Shown here piece by piece: positions 53,113 to 61,107 of a DNA stretch of 64,000 bases. This stretch comes from JAIVJG01 sp964236735 (lineage in GTDB: Bacteria > Acidobacteriota > Blastocatellia > Pyrinomonadales > Pyrinomonadaceae). Both the position numbers and the translations under genes were made by a program. Within the stretch, counting starts at the first letter, position 1. The number at the start of each line of letters is the position of its first letter. The stretch lies in the NCBI GenBank assembly GCA_964236735.1, contig CAXSFM010000008.1, positions 124,001-188,000 of the forward strand, in the 5' to 3' direction. The notes under the pieces are model-generated. The model was not told where the DNA came from. It worked only from the letters and a program-made list of their open reading frames with translations, and searched no databases.

Positions 53113-54438
53113 TCACGTCGTCGCCGTCACATTATCCGCACGTTCTCCGATTTTGTATCTCAACAACTCTCTCGCCTTCGTCGAGGCCAAGGCGACGGCG
53201 ACGAGACAGCCCACGCCGCCGATGATGACGGAGAACGGCGCGCCCAATGCCGCTGCGACGAGACCGGCTTCCAACTCTCCGAGTTGCGGCCCGCCCATGA
53301 AGAAGATCATGTTCACAGAGGTCATGCGCCCGCGCAATCTGTCCGGTGTGATTAACTGTCGAATCGTTTGACGGATGACCGTGCTGATAGTGTCCGCCGC
53401 GCCGGTCACGGCGAGCATCAGAAGCGAGAGCCAGAACGCGCGGGACAGTCCGAAGACGAGCGTCGCCGCGCCGTAAATCGCGACCGAGAGCAAGACCGTC
53501 CGCCCCGGCTTTTTCCATTCTGTGCGACGCGACGCCAGCACCAGCCCGGCCAGCACCGCGCCCACCGCCGGAGCCGCCGCCAACATGCCGAACCCCCGCG
53601 CGCCCACGTTCAGAATCTCTTTCGCGAAGATCGGCAGCAGAGCCGTCGCCGACGCGAAGAACGTCGCCACGAAGTCGAGCGCCATCGTCTGCACCATGAC
53701 GGGCGTCCGACGCACGAAACGCAATCCTTCCGTCAGAGCCTCGAAACTGACCTTGCTGCTTTCGCTTTCAGTTCCCTTCCCGCTCGCACGTATCAGCAGC
53801 ACCGCCACGATGACGGCGAGGAACGACACGGCGTTGAAAGCATAGACCGCCGACGGCCCGTAACGCGCGAGCACTTCACCGCCGAGCGCTGGCCCCGCGA
53901 CCATCGCGATTTGAAAAGCGACGAACCCGACGCTCACCGCGTTCGGAAAATCCTTCGCCGGCACGAGCGCGGGAAGCAAAGCCTGCCGCGCCGGATTGTC
54001 GAACGCCACCGCCGCCGAAGCCAAAGCCGTCAGCAGATAAATCGGCCACACGCGCGTCAACCCGCGAGCCGTGATGATCGCCAGCGTTCCGGCGAATAAA
54101 AGCATCAAGGTCTGCGAAATGAGTATCAGACGCTTCCTGTCCACCGCGTCCGCCACCACGCCGCCGACGAGCGAGCACAAAATAATCGGCACGACGCGCA
54201 CCAATCCGACGAGGCCGAGCGCCGCCGCCGCAGCCTTGACACCGTAAGGCTTCATCAACAGATAGACGTGCCAGTTGATCGTCACGAGTTGCATCTGCGT
54301 GCCCGTGACCGAGACGAACTGTCCGAGCCACATCAAACGAAAGTCTCGATGACGTAAGGCCGCAAACGAAGACGAGCGCGGCGGCGCGTCGGGGATGTCG
54401 TCTAAATTTTCGACGGGAGCCAGATTGGAGTCGCTCAA
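53113..54438 (-). CDS. MFS transporter (EntS/MFS_3 group)
   Basis: 441 residues, twelve membrane spans. The first segment FRLMWLGQFVSVTGTQMQLV and the loop VADAVDRKRLILI give the family signature. A second half GMLAAAPAVGAVLAGLVLAS is present. Substrate unknown; members export enterobactin-type siderophores or other hydrophobic metabolites. No biosynthetic cluster is near. Confidence 0.85.
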   Translation of the reverse strand: MSDSNLAPVENLDDIPDAPPRSSSFAALRHRDFRLMWLGQFVSVTGTQMQLVTINWHVYLLMKPYGVKAAAAALGLVGLVRVVPIILCSLVGGVVADAVDRKRLILISQTLMLLFAGTLAIITARGLTRVWPIYLLTALASAAVAFDNPARQALLPALVPAKDFPNAVSVGFVAFQIAMVAGPALGGEVLARYGPSAVYAFNAVSFLAVIVAVLLIRASGKGTESESSKVSFEALTEGLRFVRRTPVMVQTMALDFVATFFASATALLPIFAKEILNVGARGFGMLAAAPAVGAVLAGLVLASRRTEWKKPGRTVLLSVAIYGAATLVFGLSRAFWLSLLMLAVTGAADTISTVIRQTIRQLITPDRLRGRMTSVNMIFFMGGPQLGELEAGLVAAALGAPFSVIIGGVGCLVAVALASTKARELLRYKIGERADNVTATT

Positions 54439-54593
54439 ATAATTTCACGCCTTGCCGGACAAGATGGATAAAATTTTGAAGACAAAAGTGTAAAGCACTT
54501 TCTTTGTGACTTTGTGTCATTTGAAGCCATCGCTTCAAAAAATCTGGCGGGCTGGCTGACCCGGGAAATTGCGCGTGACCGACTCTGTCTTGT

Positions 54594-54663
54594 CAGTACC
54601 GCGAGCGATAGCGAGCGGGTCTTGTGTGGTGTGCAGACCCGCTCGCTATCGCTCGCGGTACTG
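54594..54663. repeat. Perfect 29-bp intergenic hairpin, GC-rich family
   Basis: Arms 54594-54622 and 54635-54663 are exact reverse complements over 29 bp with a 12-base loop. It differs from the element at 47249 by a single base in each shared arm (GCGATAG versus GCGGTAG), compensated on the other side, which shows that both arms changed together. It lies 71 bp past the nrdJ stop. Confidence 0.9.
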
Positions 54664-54733
54664 ACAGGCAAAAAAGGGCAGCCACCTCAATAGTGACCGC
54701 CCTTTCGTTCGTGCTTCAAGACCGCGCTTGAAA

Positions 54734-57322
54734 CTATTTGCACTTCGAGTAGCCACAGTCGCGGCATGAGTCGCAGCCCGAAGCATGTTCGAGTTGACCC
54801 TTGCATTCGGGACACTCGCTGATCATCGAATAATTCTGATTCGTCTTCGTGGCAGCAGACGTTGTCGTCTGAATCGCCGGCGATGCGCTTTGCGCGTAAG
54901 CGGCGGCGCGTGCCGAATCCGGCTCGCTTTGCAGGCGACGACTCGTCAGCATAATGCATTCGGCGACGGCCTGTTCGGGCGAAGTCAGCAGACGCTCATT
55001 GAACCAAACCGAGTGCGTGCCCGTCACTTTGTTGAGACTGCGCGACACTTCGCGCGCCTCGAAACCGCCGCGCAGCATCTTCGACGCGAGCAGTCCGACG
55101 CCGCCTGAAATCGGCCCCGTCGCGAAGACTTCGAGAATCATTCGCCCGTCGTGATTGACTGTCACGTAAAGATTCTGCCCATCGAACGGAATCTGCCACG
55201 TCGCGCCGCGCAACTCGCGCGGGCGTTCGATGCCTTCAGCGGCGCGCGTCGCTTCGGCGAACTTCACAGATGATGTCGCGCCGCTCGTGATTGATGTTTC
55301 AGTCTCTTCGGTTGCTGTCTCTGTCGCGGTCGCTTCAGCGATGATAGCGGGGTCGCAGGCCACCTCGCCCGCCGCTGCCGCGCCCTTGACGGTCGAGAGC
55401 ACCTGCGATTCGCGCGAGCCGTCGCGATAATAACTGACGGCCTTGCAGCCGAGTTCGCGCGCGGTGCGGTAAAGATGATCCACAGACTCCAGCGTGTCGT
55501 CCGCCGAGCCGTTGCAGGTCTTCGAGACGCCGTTGTCAACGTGGCGTTGCGCGGCGGCGAGGACATGGACGTGCTGTTCGGCGGTAATGGACATGGCGGA
55601 GATGAAGTAGTCCGGCAACTCCGCTTCGTGCGCGACGACATGCTCCGCCGCCGCATCAATTGATTCCTGATCGGTCTGGTCAACGTCCATGCCGAGCACC
55701 TGCGCGGCGAGCGTGTGGACGTAAGTGCGCTTGCCGAGCGTGTCGTGGCGCACGTATGCCCACGAGAAGTTCGGCTCGATACCGGAAGAAGTTTCGGCGA
55801 CGAGCGAGATGGTTCCGGTCGGCGCAATCGTCGTCGTCTCGTAGTTGCGCGGCGTCAACGCCACATCCGCATCAAGGCCGATCTCTTCGCGCAGGAAAGT
55901 GTCGTAGGCTTCTTTGTTCGGCTCGTATTCGGGGAAGACACCTTTCTCTGCACCGAGGCGACAGCTTTCCGTCCACGCCTCGCGGCGGACGAACGACATC
56001 ACCTCTTCCATCAAATCAATCGAGACGGGCGAGCCATATTTGATTTGCAATTTCATGCAGAGGTCTGCGAAGCCCATCACGCCAAGTCCGACCGGGCGCG
56101 TGCGCTTGACCACGTTCTCGATTTCGGGCAGCGGCCAGGTGCAGGTGTCAATCACGTTGTCGAGAAAGTGCGTACACCAGCGCACGGTGTCGGCGAGGCG
56201 TCCCCAGTCGAGGCGCGTCTCCGCGTCGTGGAATTTCGCGAGATCAATCGAGCCGAGATTGCAAGAGTTATTGAAGTGCAGCGCTTGTTCCGCGCAAGGG
56301 TTTGTCGCATAGATCGGCCCCATGCTTTTAATCATGTGGTTGTGGCGATTCACTTCATCTATGAAGATGACGCCCGGCTCGGCGTAACGATGCGCCGAAG
56401 CGACGATGCGATTCCAGATGTCGGGCGCGTAGATCATGCCCGGTCGCGGCGGCTCCTCTTTCGTGCAGTCCGAGAGGTCTGCGGATTTGAACGCCGCGAG
56501 ATCGCGAAACGTCACGGTTGAGCCGTCGGGGCGTCGGTAGATGCAATACGCATCGTTCTGAAGCGGATCGAAAATCGGCTCGTCCCACGCCTGGCCTTCA
56601 AAGCTCAGTTGATACCACTGCTCGTCATCAACCGCTTTGAAAAACTTGTCTGTCACCGTCACCGAGATGTTGAAGTTCGTCAGAGAGTGCTGGTCGTTTT
56701 TGGCGTGAATGAAGCGGAGCAAATCGGGATGGTCAACGCGCATGATGCCCATGTTCGCGCCGCGACGCACGCCGCCCTGCTTCACCGTGTCGGTCGTCGT
56801 ATTGAAAATGTTCATAAACGAGACCGGCCCCGACGCGACGCCGTGCGTCGAGCGCACCATACCACCGGCTGGACGTAGCTTCTCGAAAGTGAAGCCGGTG
56901 CCGCCGCCCGTCTGATGAATGATGGCCGCGTCAGTCGCCGTCTTCATAATGCCCGCAATCGAATCCGGCACATCGAGCACGAAGCACGCGGCGAGCTGGC
57001 CGTTCGGCTTGCCCGCGTTGACGAGGCACGGCGTGTTCGGGACGAACTCGCGCCGGAGCATGATACCGTTCATCGTCTCGTAAAACTCGTCACGCTTGGC
57101 GGGGTCGGACTCGGCGGTGCTGACGTGGCCGACGACACGGCGCACCACATCCGGCCACTCCTCAATCGGATTGCCGTGCGCGTCCTTCAAGCTGTAACGC
57201 TTGCTGATGACGCGGCGCGCGTTTAGTCCCAGAACTTCGGACGAGACGGACGCAGACGCGCCTGTGATATTCAAAGTGACTGGATTGCTCTGTGGGGAGT
57301 TCGGCTCGATTACGGTGCTCAT
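54734..57322 (-). CDS. nrdJ: Adenosylcobalamin-dependent (class II) ribonucleotide reductase
   Basis: 862 residues; reduces ribonucleotides to deoxyribonucleotides with vitamin B12 coenzyme, oxygen-independent. Radical-enzyme motifs: QTGGGTGFTFEKLRP, TDTVKQGGVRRGANMGIM, ATNPCAEQALHFNNSCNLGS with the active cysteines, and APTGTISLVAETSSGIEPNF. The C-terminus ends in a Cys-rich zinc ribbon (SECPECKGQLEHASGCDSC). The gene has its own promoter with NrdR-like boxes and a long leader with a terminator-like hairpin. Confidence 0.95.
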   Translation of the reverse strand: MSTVIEPNSPQSNPVTLNITGASASVSSEVLGLNARRVISKRYSLKDAHGNPIEEWPDVVRRVVGHVSTAESDPAKRDEFYETMNGIMLRREFVPNTPCLVNAGKPNGQLAACFVLDVPDSIAGIMKTATDAAIIHQTGGGTGFTFEKLRPAGGMVRSTHGVASGPVSFMNIFNTTTDTVKQGGVRRGANMGIMRVDHPDLLRFIHAKNDQHSLTNFNISVTVTDKFFKAVDDEQWYQLSFEGQAWDEPIFDPLQNDAYCIYRRPDGSTVTFRDLAAFKSADLSDCTKEEPPRPGMIYAPDIWNRIVASAHRYAEPGVIFIDEVNRHNHMIKSMGPIYATNPCAEQALHFNNSCNLGSIDLAKFHDAETRLDWGRLADTVRWCTHFLDNVIDTCTWPLPEIENVVKRTRPVGLGVMGFADLCMKLQIKYGSPVSIDLMEEVMSFVRREAWTESCRLGAEKGVFPEYEPNKEAYDTFLREEIGLDADVALTPRNYETTTIAPTGTISLVAETSSGIEPNFSWAYVRHDTLGKRTYVHTLAAQVLGMDVDQTDQESIDAAAEHVVAHEAELPDYFISAMSITAEQHVHVLAAAQRHVDNGVSKTCNGSADDTLESVDHLYRTARELGCKAVSYYRDGSRESQVLSTVKGAAAAGEVACDPAIIAEATATETATEETETSITSGATSSVKFAEATRAAEGIERPRELRGATWQIPFDGQNLYVTVNHDGRMILEVFATGPISGGVGLLASKMLRGGFEAREVSRSLNKVTGTHSVWFNERLLTSPEQAVAECIMLTSRRLQSEPDSARAAAYAQSASPAIQTTTSAATKTNQNYSMISECPECKGQLEHASGCDSCRDCGYSKCK

Positions 57323-57382
57323 CTTAGTTCAGTGCCTTTCCCGCGCTCGTGGGGGGCGCGAGGCGTGTTCGTAACGGTTTCT

Positions 57383-57418
57383 CAAAAAATACACGGCGCG
57401 TGTTTATTCATGCGCCGT
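57383..57418 (-). promoter_or_regulatory. Terminator-like hairpin in the nrdJ leader (possible attenuator)
   Basis: On the minus strand the RNA stem acggcgcatg with cacgcgccgt (one A-C mismatch) is followed by GTATTTTTTG. It lies between the inferred transcript start near 57538 and the nrdJ start, so it may stop transcription unless an alternative fold forms. No B12-riboswitch sequence elements were recognised in the leader. Confidence 0.55.
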
Positions 57419-57539
57419 CACTTCAGAATGGGACTCAAATGTTAGCGGCTGGGTCGGTCTTTAGAGCGAGGAAATCCCTTATGCGACACAGGCCGCTGGG
57501 TGGCTGGCCCGCACTCGCATTCAGTCTCTCTCTAAGCGG

Positions 57540-57596
57540 AGCGCAATATAAGTCATGTCCATACGGATGTCAAGACCCAAACGCAATATATTGTAT
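57540..57596 (-). promoter_or_regulatory. nrdJ promoter with two NrdR-like boxes
   Basis: On the minus strand: TTGACA at 57573-57568, 17-bp spacer, TATATT at 57550-57545. One NrdR-like palindrome, acgcaatatattgtat, lies at 57581-57596 just upstream of the -35; a weaker copy, gcgcaatataagtcat, starts at 57541 and overlaps the -10. Their centres are about 40 bp apart (four helical turns). NrdR is the known repressor of ribonucleotide reductase genes; the nrdR gene itself is not in the window. Confidence 0.7.
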
Positions 57597-57849
57597 CTAT
57601 TATTTTCATCAGCCCAATAAAGGGTGTACTTTGAGGTTTTACCTTAAGTTAAGGAGGGACTGAATTTCCGCCACAAAAAGTCTTTCTCAGGCGATTTTGA
57701 GAAGCACAGCCGGCCTCCGGCAGGAGGATTTGATAAACTTTTGGCGCGCGCGTCAGGGGCTACAGGCTGAGGCAATCGAGAGACGCTTTCCTTCATCTAA
57801 CTTGAGTGGGTTTTAAGGACAAATTATCAACGAATCGAGGGCACTAATC

Positions 57850-58800
57850 TTGGAGAACAAACAGAGAGCGGCTGACATGCTCGTGCGCGCCACGACCGCC
57901 GACGGAAACATCCGCTGCATGGTAGCGGTGACGACCAACACGGTGACGGAGGCGACCGAGAGACACAAAGTTTCGCCGACCGTGGCCGCCGCGCTCGGAC
58001 GGACGCTGACGGGCGCGCTGCTGCTCGGCGCAGGATTGAAAGAGCTTGACCGCTTGACGGTGCAGATCATATCCGACGGCCCCGTCGGCGGCATCACGGT
58101 GGAGGCGAACGCGCGCGGCGAGGTGCGCGGTTACGTGCGAAACCCGGAGGCCGATGCGCCGCTCAATTCAATCGGCAAACTCGACGTGCGCGCCGTTGTC
58201 GGCGAAGGCACGTTCTACGTGACGCATGAATCCGGTTATGACGTGGGACTCTACCGCGAGCCGTATCGAGGGTCAGTGCCGCTGGTGTCAGGCGAGATCG
58301 GCGAGGACTTCGCTTACTATCTTCTCAAGTCTGAGCAGATTCCATCCGCCGTCATGCTCGGCGTGCTCATGCGCGCGCGCGAGTCTGGCGAGACTTATGT
58401 CGAGGCGGCGGGCGGGCTGATTATTCAGGTCTTGCCGGGAGCCGACCCGAAGCTCGTCGAAGCGATTGAGCGTTCGGTGAAAGAAGCTCCGCACACAACG
58501 ACGCTGATTCGCGAGGGCGCGAGTCCGACCGACATGCTGCGCGCGGTACTCGGCGACGTGGCGTTCGAGGTGCTGGAAGAGCGCCCGGTCAGTTTCACCT
58601 GCTCCTGCTCGCGCGAGCGTGCGATGTCGCTCATCTCTTCGATTGATCCGGCTGAGTTAGAGTCCATGCTGCGCGAAGACAAAGGCGCGGCGATGATTTG
58701 TCACTTCTGCAACGAGACGTACAGCATTGACGAACCGACGCTGGCGAACATTTACGCGGGCGCGACAGCAACGACGACGGCTGTCGCTGCCAATTCATAA
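57850..58800 (+). CDS. hslO: Hsp33 redox-activated chaperone
   Basis: 316 residues; a cytosolic holdase switched on by oxidation. TTG start at 57850 is supported by GAGGG 8 bp upstream; an in-frame ATG lies at 57877. The core domain (about 1-230) shows GRTLTGALLLGAGLKELDRL. The zinc switch is intact: TCSCSRER (CxC) near 249 and CHFCNE (CxxC) near 285. A terminator follows. Confidence 0.95.
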   Translation: MENKQRAADMLVRATTADGNIRCMVAVTTNTVTEATERHKVSPTVAAALGRTLTGALLLGAGLKELDRLTVQIISDGPVGGITVEANARGEVRGYVRNPEADAPLNSIGKLDVRAVVGEGTFYVTHESGYDVGLYREPYRGSVPLVSGEIGEDFAYYLLKSEQIPSAVMLGVLMRARESGETYVEAAGGLIIQVLPGADPKLVEAIERSVKEAPHTTTLIREGASPTDMLRAVLGDVAFEVLEERPVSFTCSCSRERAMSLISSIDPAELESMLREDKGAAMICHFCNETYSIDEPTLANIYAGATATTTAVAANS

Positions 58801-58829
58801 AGCGCGCAAAACACTCTCGCGTTGAAACA

Positions 58830-58873
58830 AAAAGGGAAGAGGCCGGATGTTAAAGTCCGGCCTCTTCCCTTTT
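58830..58873. terminator. Bidirectional intrinsic terminator
   Basis: An 18-bp perfect stem (aaaagggaagaggccgga with tccggcctcttccctttt) and an 8-base loop, flanked by A and T tracts on both sides. It separates the convergent hslO and coiled-coil genes. Confidence 0.9.
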
Positions 58874-58904
58874 ACAGATTGAATGTGCGACGAGCGCGAT
58901 TGTT

Positions 58905-59735
58905 TTATTTGGGAGAGTTCGTCGGCAGCAAATCATAGTTGCCGAGTTCGCGGTTGTGATTGTCGAGCACGCCGAGCACGTCCGACGTTTCTTCGAGCAT
59001 CTGCTTCGTCATGGCGATGGAGTCGCTCAACTGCTCGAAGTCGAGCGAGGAGACGCGCTCCGGCGTGGGCAGCGTGACGACTTGATCGTTGACGAGGCCG
59101 AAGAAATTTTCGATTGATTGAAGTTGCCCCTCGACGAGTTTGACGGAGCGTTCGAGTTCGCCGAACTGTGCGAGGCGGCGTTTGAGAATTTCGACGTTGG
59201 CCTGTTGAATGCGACGCGCGCGGTCGTCGGTCGCGCCCTCGACGGTGCGCTCGGCGAGCGTCAGTTGATTCTGCACAGCCTGACGATTGATCGAGCGCAG
59301 GTGATGCTTGCGCCGGCGATACACGTCGAGCAGATCAACGAAGTCTTCCCAACGCTGGTCGAGGCTCTTGATGTTGTGGGGCAACTCTTGCGCGCCGGTG
59401 AATTTGACGTAGTTGTCGAAGACCTGTTTCTTGACCCACTTCAAATACAGCACGGCCTCGCGCTCGCGCGGATCGAAACTTTCAATCAGCTTCTCGCGCA
59501 GTTCGTTGCGCTGCTTGAGAAGACGCGCGCGCTCGCGCCGGTCAACGATGCGACGATAGATATTACTGGCAGGCACGGTGGCGAGATATGCTCCTTCGGC
59601 GACGAGCGCCGCAGCCAGCGGAATGGGCGACCAGGTGTAAGCGGCGGCGACAGCGAAGCCCGCCATGCCCCAGAAGTTGACGGGTTCTACCAGCGCCTCT
59701 TTGAGATATTCAAGACTTAGCTTTCTCTCCGCCAT
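58905..59735 (-). CDS. Coiled-coil membrane-associated protein next to PspA
   Basis: About 276 residues from ATG 59735. Two short hydrophobic segments at about 20-55 (FWGMAGFAVAAAYTWSPIPL and AAALVAEGAYLATV) precede a long helical part with many Arg/Glu heptads (NRQAVQNQLTLAERTVEGAT). It ends 69 bp before the PspA gene starts reading toward it on the same strand, so the two probably form one transcript. Not a known PspB/PspC; likely a PspA partner of this lineage, by inference only. Confidence 0.7.
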   Translation of the reverse strand: MAERKLSLEYLKEALVEPVNFWGMAGFAVAAAYTWSPIPLAAALVAEGAYLATVPASNIYRRIVDRRERARLLKQRNELREKLIESFDPREREAVLYLKWVKKQVFDNYVKFTGAQELPHNIKSLDQRWEDFVDLLDVYRRRKHHLRSINRQAVQNQLTLAERTVEGATDDRARRIQQANVEILKRRLAQFGELERSVKLVEGQLQSIENFFGLVNDQVVTLPTPERVSSLDFEQLSDSIAMTKQMLEETSDVLGVLDNHNRELGNYDLLPTNSPK

Positions 59736-59803
59736 AAACAATTCGTTCAAAATCTAACGACCCTTAAATTGATTAGCGCGCGTCTCCTAAACTTCGTCGC
59801 GTC

Positions 59804-60523
59804 TTACTCTGACGCGGGCGGGAGCGCGGACGTTTCCTTCCCCGCGCCGCTGCCGAGCAAGCCCATCTGCTGTTTGTATTCGAGCAACTTACCTTCAAGC
59901 TGCATGTCCATCGCCTCGCGCTCGATTTCCTGCATCTGCGTGTCCACGCTCGACGAGCCGAGTTGGAGCTTGGCTTCGGCAGTGGCGGAGCGACGGTCAA
60001 TTTTCTCGCGCATCTCGCTGAAGGTTGAAGAGTCGTCGCCGATCTGGAACGAGGCCATCGTCTGCGCGAGTTGCTCCTGCATCTTGGCTTGCTTCGATTG
60101 GCTGATGAGTTGCATCGCCTCCGCCGTGCGACGCTGCATTTGCAGCATGTAATTGTCGCGAGACTTGCGCGCCTGGTCAGATGCTTTGGTGGCGTAGTCG
60201 AGTTGCTGGCCTGTTTTCTGGAGGTCGAGTTGCGCTTGCTGAAGCTGGCCGATGTAAGCCGTGGCGATGTCGTCACGGTTCATCTTGATGGCGGCCTTAA
60301 TCTTCGAGTCGAACTCGACGACCTGCGATTCGAGACGCTCCTTGCTTTTTGAAAGCAAACGCTCGGTCGCCATCACTTGCGCGACGTTGTTCGTCAAATC
60401 CGGCACGCGGTCGCGCATGTCGCGGATGGTCTGTTGCAAAATGAGTTCGGGGTCTTCGGTTTTTTCGACAAGGCCGCCGAACATCGCGCGTATCGAGCGC
60501 TTCAATCTCGCATAGACACCCAT
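59804..60523 (-). CDS. pspA: PspA/IM30/Vipp1 family protein
   Basis: About 239 residues from ATG 60523 (MGVYARLKRSIRAMFGGLVE), the family N-terminal amphipathic helix that binds membranes. Long coiled-coil helices follow (VMATERLLSKSKERLESQVV to YMLQMQRRTAEAMQLISQSK). ESCRT-III-like fold; maintains inner-membrane integrity under stress. The C-terminus is disordered. No PspF or PspBC is in the window; the next gene downstream is the coiled-coil protein. Confidence 0.9.
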   Translation of the reverse strand: MGVYARLKRSIRAMFGGLVEKTEDPELILQQTIRDMRDRVPDLTNNVAQVMATERLLSKSKERLESQVVEFDSKIKAAIKMNRDDIATAYIGQLQQAQLDLQKTGQQLDYATKASDQARKSRDNYMLQMQRRTAEAMQLISQSKQAKMQEQLAQTMASFQIGDDSSTFSEMREKIDRRSATAEAKLQLGSSSVDTQMQEIEREAMDMQLEGKLLEYKQQMGLLGSGAGKETSALPPASE

Positions 60524-60742
60524 CTCTTCTCGCCCTCCAACCGTCAACCCACCAATTTCACGCGATGCGACGGCGCTAATTTAATGCATCTCGAACGAAC
60601 AACCGCTGCCGGGCACGAACATTGTACGTCGCTCCGTGCTGACTGGTTGCAGATTCAATCCCAAGCTCTAAAAACCTCAACCGACGCGAGTATAACAGGC
60701 TTTCCGCGCGGAGAGAATAGAAGACATGGAGTGATACTTAGT

Positions 60743-61093
60743 TCAGTTTGAATCCTGAAATTTACGCGCAGATGCCGGGCTAATCGAGATGTCTTTTGGC
60801 AGTTGACGGCGACGTAGATAACCTCTCAAGCGACCGTCAGGGGTTATGGATTCGTATCGAAACTTAATGTACGGCCTCTCCCCATCAGCAGGGTGAAATT
60901 CTTTATTCAGATATTCTCTCTCATCATCGTCTAATTCTCTTGCGCTCCCGTCATCTTCTACATGCACATACTTAAATCCTGATACCCATTTTCTTCGCGG
61001 ACGGATTTGTACCGCAAACCACACGCTGAAAGTGAGGATAGATAAGACAAGTCCGCAGACGATAAGTAGCGCGACAACTTTTAGCACATCCAT
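60743..61093 (-). CDS. Small membrane-anchored protein, unknown
   Basis: About 116 residues from ATG 61093; a TTG 18 bp upstream would overlap purD by 4 bases. One membrane span (VVALLIVCGLVLSILTFSVW) at the N-terminus, then a basic motif and a soluble domain with acidic and aromatic residues (FKYVHVEDDGSARELDDDER). No family recognised. It lies just after purD on the same strand. Confidence 0.65.
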   Translation of the reverse strand: MDVLKVVALLIVCGLVLSILTFSVWFAVQIRPRRKWVSGFKYVHVEDDGSARELDDDEREYLNKEFHPADGERPYIKFRYESITPDGRLRGYLRRRQLPKDISISPASARKFQDSN

Positions 61094-61107
61094 GTCCAGC
61101 ACCCATG

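Noticed and set aside
4141..54663. Word-repeat hairpins as CRISPR arrays
   Set aside because: The repeat unit is about 7 bp, degenerate and without spacers; the arms are palindromic and there are no cas genes.
57323..57538. Cobalamin riboswitch in the nrdJ leader
   Set aside because: Expected because nrdJ uses B12 and a terminator-like stem is present, but I could not find the conserved B12 box or core motifs. An Rfam search would settle it.
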